From positions 1 to 6,640 of the forward strand of contig CBFGRJ010000415.1 in NCBI GenBank assembly GCA_965651135.1: DNA of 6,640 bases, given 5' to 3'. Positions 5,773 through 6,640 of this stretch are shown here, piece after piece. The stretch is from JAICQQ01 sp965651135. GTDB lineage: Bacteria; Myxococcota_A; Polyangia; Polyangiales; Polyangiaceae. Within the stretch, counting starts at the first letter, position 1; each line of letters opens with the position of its first letter. Under the pieces are notes generated by a model. It had not been told where the DNA came from, made no database searches, and saw only the letters and a list, made by a program, of their open reading frames with translations. The position numbers were made by a program, and so were the translations under genes.

Positions 5773-5827
5773 TCGCCCCTAAATCAGTACTACTGATCCA
5801 CCTTCACGCATCGATACCCCCTTTCCC
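5773..5827. repeat. Palindromic 55-bp repeat, copy 2
   Basis: This is the second copy, in the same orientation, 229 bp to the right of copy 1. The palindrome ATCAGTA-C-TACTGAT is at 5783-5797, with its centre 115 bp from the start codon of the VOC gene. Flanking it, GGGGC (5760-5764) can pair with GCCCC (5775-5779), and CCCGA-G-TCGGG (5825-5835) forms another small palindrome at the right end, so the element is rich in nested dyads. The matching upstream block GTGCGCGTCG lies at 5750-5759. Confidence 0.9.
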
Positions 5828-5878
5828 GAGTCGGGGATATGCGCGCGCCGGCACGGGATCTTTTCTGCTGAAGCCTGG

Positions 5879-5884
5879 TATATT
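5879..5884 (+). promoter_or_regulatory. Candidate -10 element for the VOC/HAD genes
   Basis: TATATT (5879-5884) stands out in GC-rich surroundings 20 bp before the ATG at 5905 and resembles a -10 hexamer. There is no good -35 at the right distance; the hexamer 17 bp upstream reads GGATCT. If used, the transcript would have a leader of only about 14 bases, with GGAGG (5896-5900) just inside it. This is a weak call. Confidence 0.3.
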
Positions 5885-5904
5885 CGTTCTGGCGCGGAGG
5901 AGCG

Positions 5905-6273
5905 ATGTATCGCACGACTGTCAGTATCGATGTTCCTGATTTGGCGAGCGCCGTTCGCTTCTATACGGACGGACTTGGTTTCGAGGTCAAGCGCGAGGCC
6001 ACCGAGGGTATGGCCGTGCTTCAGTCGCTGAATCTCGATGTGTACCTGCTCGAGAAGCCCGATGGGAGTCGTGGCACGGCTTCGACGAGCCGGTCGTATG
6101 CGCGCCATTGGACGCCGGTGCATCTGGACTTCGTCGTACCCGATTTGGCTGCTGCTTTGGAACGCGTGGTGGCTGCCGGTGCGGAGCACGAAGGCGGTGA
6201 CGAGGGGGAATGGGGTGCGATCGCGTACTGCAGTGATCCGTTTGGCCACGGGTTTTGTTTGATCGAGGAATGA
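5905..6273 (+). CDS. VOC family protein (glyoxalase-like, single-chain 122 aa)
   Basis: This is a compact VOC-fold protein with two short modules. Module one opens TTVSIDVPDLASAVRFYTDGLGFEV (4-28, read in two pieces) and ends LDVYLLEKP (44-52). Module two opens VHLDFVVPDLAAALERVVAAGAE (72-94, read in two pieces) and ends with the signature DPFGHGFCLIEE (111-122). Unlike the VOC protein at 2161, likely metal ligands are kept in part: Glu50, His73 and Glu121. The position usually held by the first His or Gln reads Ser7. The length is typical for small glyoxalase-like members, whose substrates are mostly unknown. GGAGG (5896-5900) lies four bases before the ATG, close but usable. The gene is divergent from the HNH gene across the repeat-bearing gap and is followed after 69 bp by a HAD phosphatase gene, with a hairpin between them. 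The fold call is firm; the reaction is unknown. Confidence 0.92.
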   Translation: MYRTTVSIDVPDLASAVRFYTDGLGFEVKREATEGMAVLQSLNLDVYLLEKPDGSRGTASTSRSYARHWTPVHLDFVVPDLAAALERVVAAGAEHEGGDEGEWGAIAYCSDPFGHGFCLIEE

Positions 6274-6297
6274 ATGACGGGGGAGCATCGGGACCCG

Positions 6298-6318
6298 TTC
6301 CACGCGTGAAGCGTGGAA
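6298..6318. terminator. Perfect 8-bp hairpin after VOC gene, possible terminator or operator
   Basis: TTCCACGC (6298-6305) and GCGTGGAA (6311-6318) are exact reverse complements around a GTGAA loop. It lies 25 bp after the VOC stop and 25 bp before the HAD start. The following bases (TCAGTGCT) contain no T-run, so it is not a textbook intrinsic terminator. It could be a factor-assisted terminator, an mRNA-stabilising stem or a protein-binding dyad controlling the HAD gene. Confidence 0.5.
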
Positions 6319-6342
6319 TCAGTGCTAACCTCGCTCGGCCCT

Positions 6343-6640
6343 ATGGCAAATATCGTGCGCGCTGTTCTCTTCGACCTGGACGGAACCATGGTCGACAACA
6401 TGAAGTATCACATCGATGCTTGGATCGAGATGGGCAAAAGGTTCGGGCGTGAGCTCAGTGGGGAGTACATTCAGCGTGAGTTTTCTGGGCGCAAGAACGA
6501 GGAGCTCTTTCCGTTGGTGGCGGGCCGGCCGTTGCCGGCGGCGGAAATCGAGCGGCTTGCCGAGGAAAAGGAGGCTCGCTATCGGGAGCTGTTCGCTCCG
6601 CACGTGCGGCTGCTCGACGGGCTCGATGCTTGGCTCGATC
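6343..6640 (+). CDS. HAD-superfamily hydrolase, beta-phosphoglucomutase-like (partial, 3' end beyond window)
   Basis: The first 99 residues are visible and the frame is open to the window edge. Residues 7-15 read AVLFDLDGT, the DxDxT motif I of haloacid dehalogenase (HAD) enzymes. Asp11 is the expected nucleophile and Asp13 the general acid/base. What follows (MVDNMKYHIDAWIEMGKRFG, 16-35) and the helical stretch to about residue 95 (FSGRKNEELFP, then EIERLAEEKEARYRELF) fit the four-helix cap of the beta-phosphoglucomutase/phosphoglycolate phosphatase branch (subfamily IA). Such enzymes dephosphorylate or isomerise sugar phosphates. The ATG puts motif I at the usual distance from the N-terminus; an in-frame GTG at 6322 is less likely because it overlaps no ribosome binding site. 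No Shine-Dalgarno sequence is visible. Motifs II-IV lie outside the window, so the exact activity is open. Confidence 0.9.
   Translation, partial: MANIVRAVLFDLDGTMVDNMKYHIDAWIEMGKRFGRELSGEYIQREFSGRKNEELFPLVAGRPLPAAEIERLAEEKEARYRELFAPHVRLLDGLDAWLD

Larger units (their letters stand above)
5454..5904. other. 451-bp divergent intergenic region with two palindromic repeats
   Basis: This gap separates the leftward HNH gene from the rightward VOC gene. I find no gene in it. Two plus-strand frames stay open through the repeats (both would read APKSVLLIH then ASIPPFP), but the two copies sit in different frames because they are 229 bp apart, and their differences fall at second and third codon positions alike. 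The segment between the repeats (about 5600-5772) contains small GC hairpins such as CCGC-CTCGA-GCGG near 5690-5702 and nothing else recognisable. Confidence 0.6.

Noticed and set aside
5544..5827. The two repeats as ends of an insertion sequence
   Set aside because: They are direct, not inverted, and the segment of about 175 bp between them encodes no transposase. A very small non-autonomous element cannot be excluded but is not supported.
5523..5830. The two repeats as a small CRISPR array
   Set aside because: Only two copies exist, the interval of 229 bp is far longer than a spacer, and no cas gene is nearby.
5779..6303. 174-codon minus-strand frame opposite the second VOC gene
   Set aside because: It is the antisense shadow of a gene with a clear VOC signature and contains one of the repeats; no motif is present.

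Overview
This GC-rich window holds seven protein-coding genes, one of them cut by the right edge, and three stretches over 200 bases with no credible gene. No RNA gene, insertion sequence, CRISPR array or phage gene is visible. The best hint of the source is a lipoprotein at 910-2079. It has a short Cys-rich N-terminal module, a long Gly/Ser/Thr linker and a von Willebrand A (vWA) domain, a build common in Myxococcota, especially Polyangia-like myxobacteria. Assignment to that phylum is an inference.

Layout from left to right. Bases 1-303 hold no convincing gene, but carry an exact 20-bp tandem duplication and a 12-bp inverted repeat. A RibD-C/DHFR-like reductase (304-864, +) is followed after 45 bp by the vWA lipoprotein (910-2079, +). 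A VOC-fold protein (2161-2601, +) has a strong ribosome binding site that lies in a duplicated 11-mer. Three minus-strand genes follow, read from right to left: an HNH nuclease (5453-4533), a LysR-type regulator (4451-3567) and a DUF4336 metallo-beta-lactamase-like protein (3336-2635). The VOC and DUF4336 genes converge with a 33-bp gap.

The HNH gene and a second VOC gene (5905-6273, +) are divergent. The 451 bp between them contain two direct copies of a 55-bp element (51 of 55 identical), each built around the palindrome ATCAGTA-C-TACTGAT. One copy lies about 110 bp upstream of each start codon. A perfect 8-bp hairpin separates the second VOC gene from a HAD-superfamily phosphatase that begins at 6343 and leaves the window.

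The genes do not form one obvious pathway. Most are small housekeeping or accessory enzymes of unknown substrate. The most interesting candidate system is the HNH protein. Its N-terminal half has the layout I associate with ScoMcrA-like DNA sulfur-binding domains, so it may be a stand-alone enzyme that restricts phosphorothioated DNA. The paired palindromic elements upstream of it are the most striking non-coding signal. Both ideas are hypotheses from reading the sequence without database searches.
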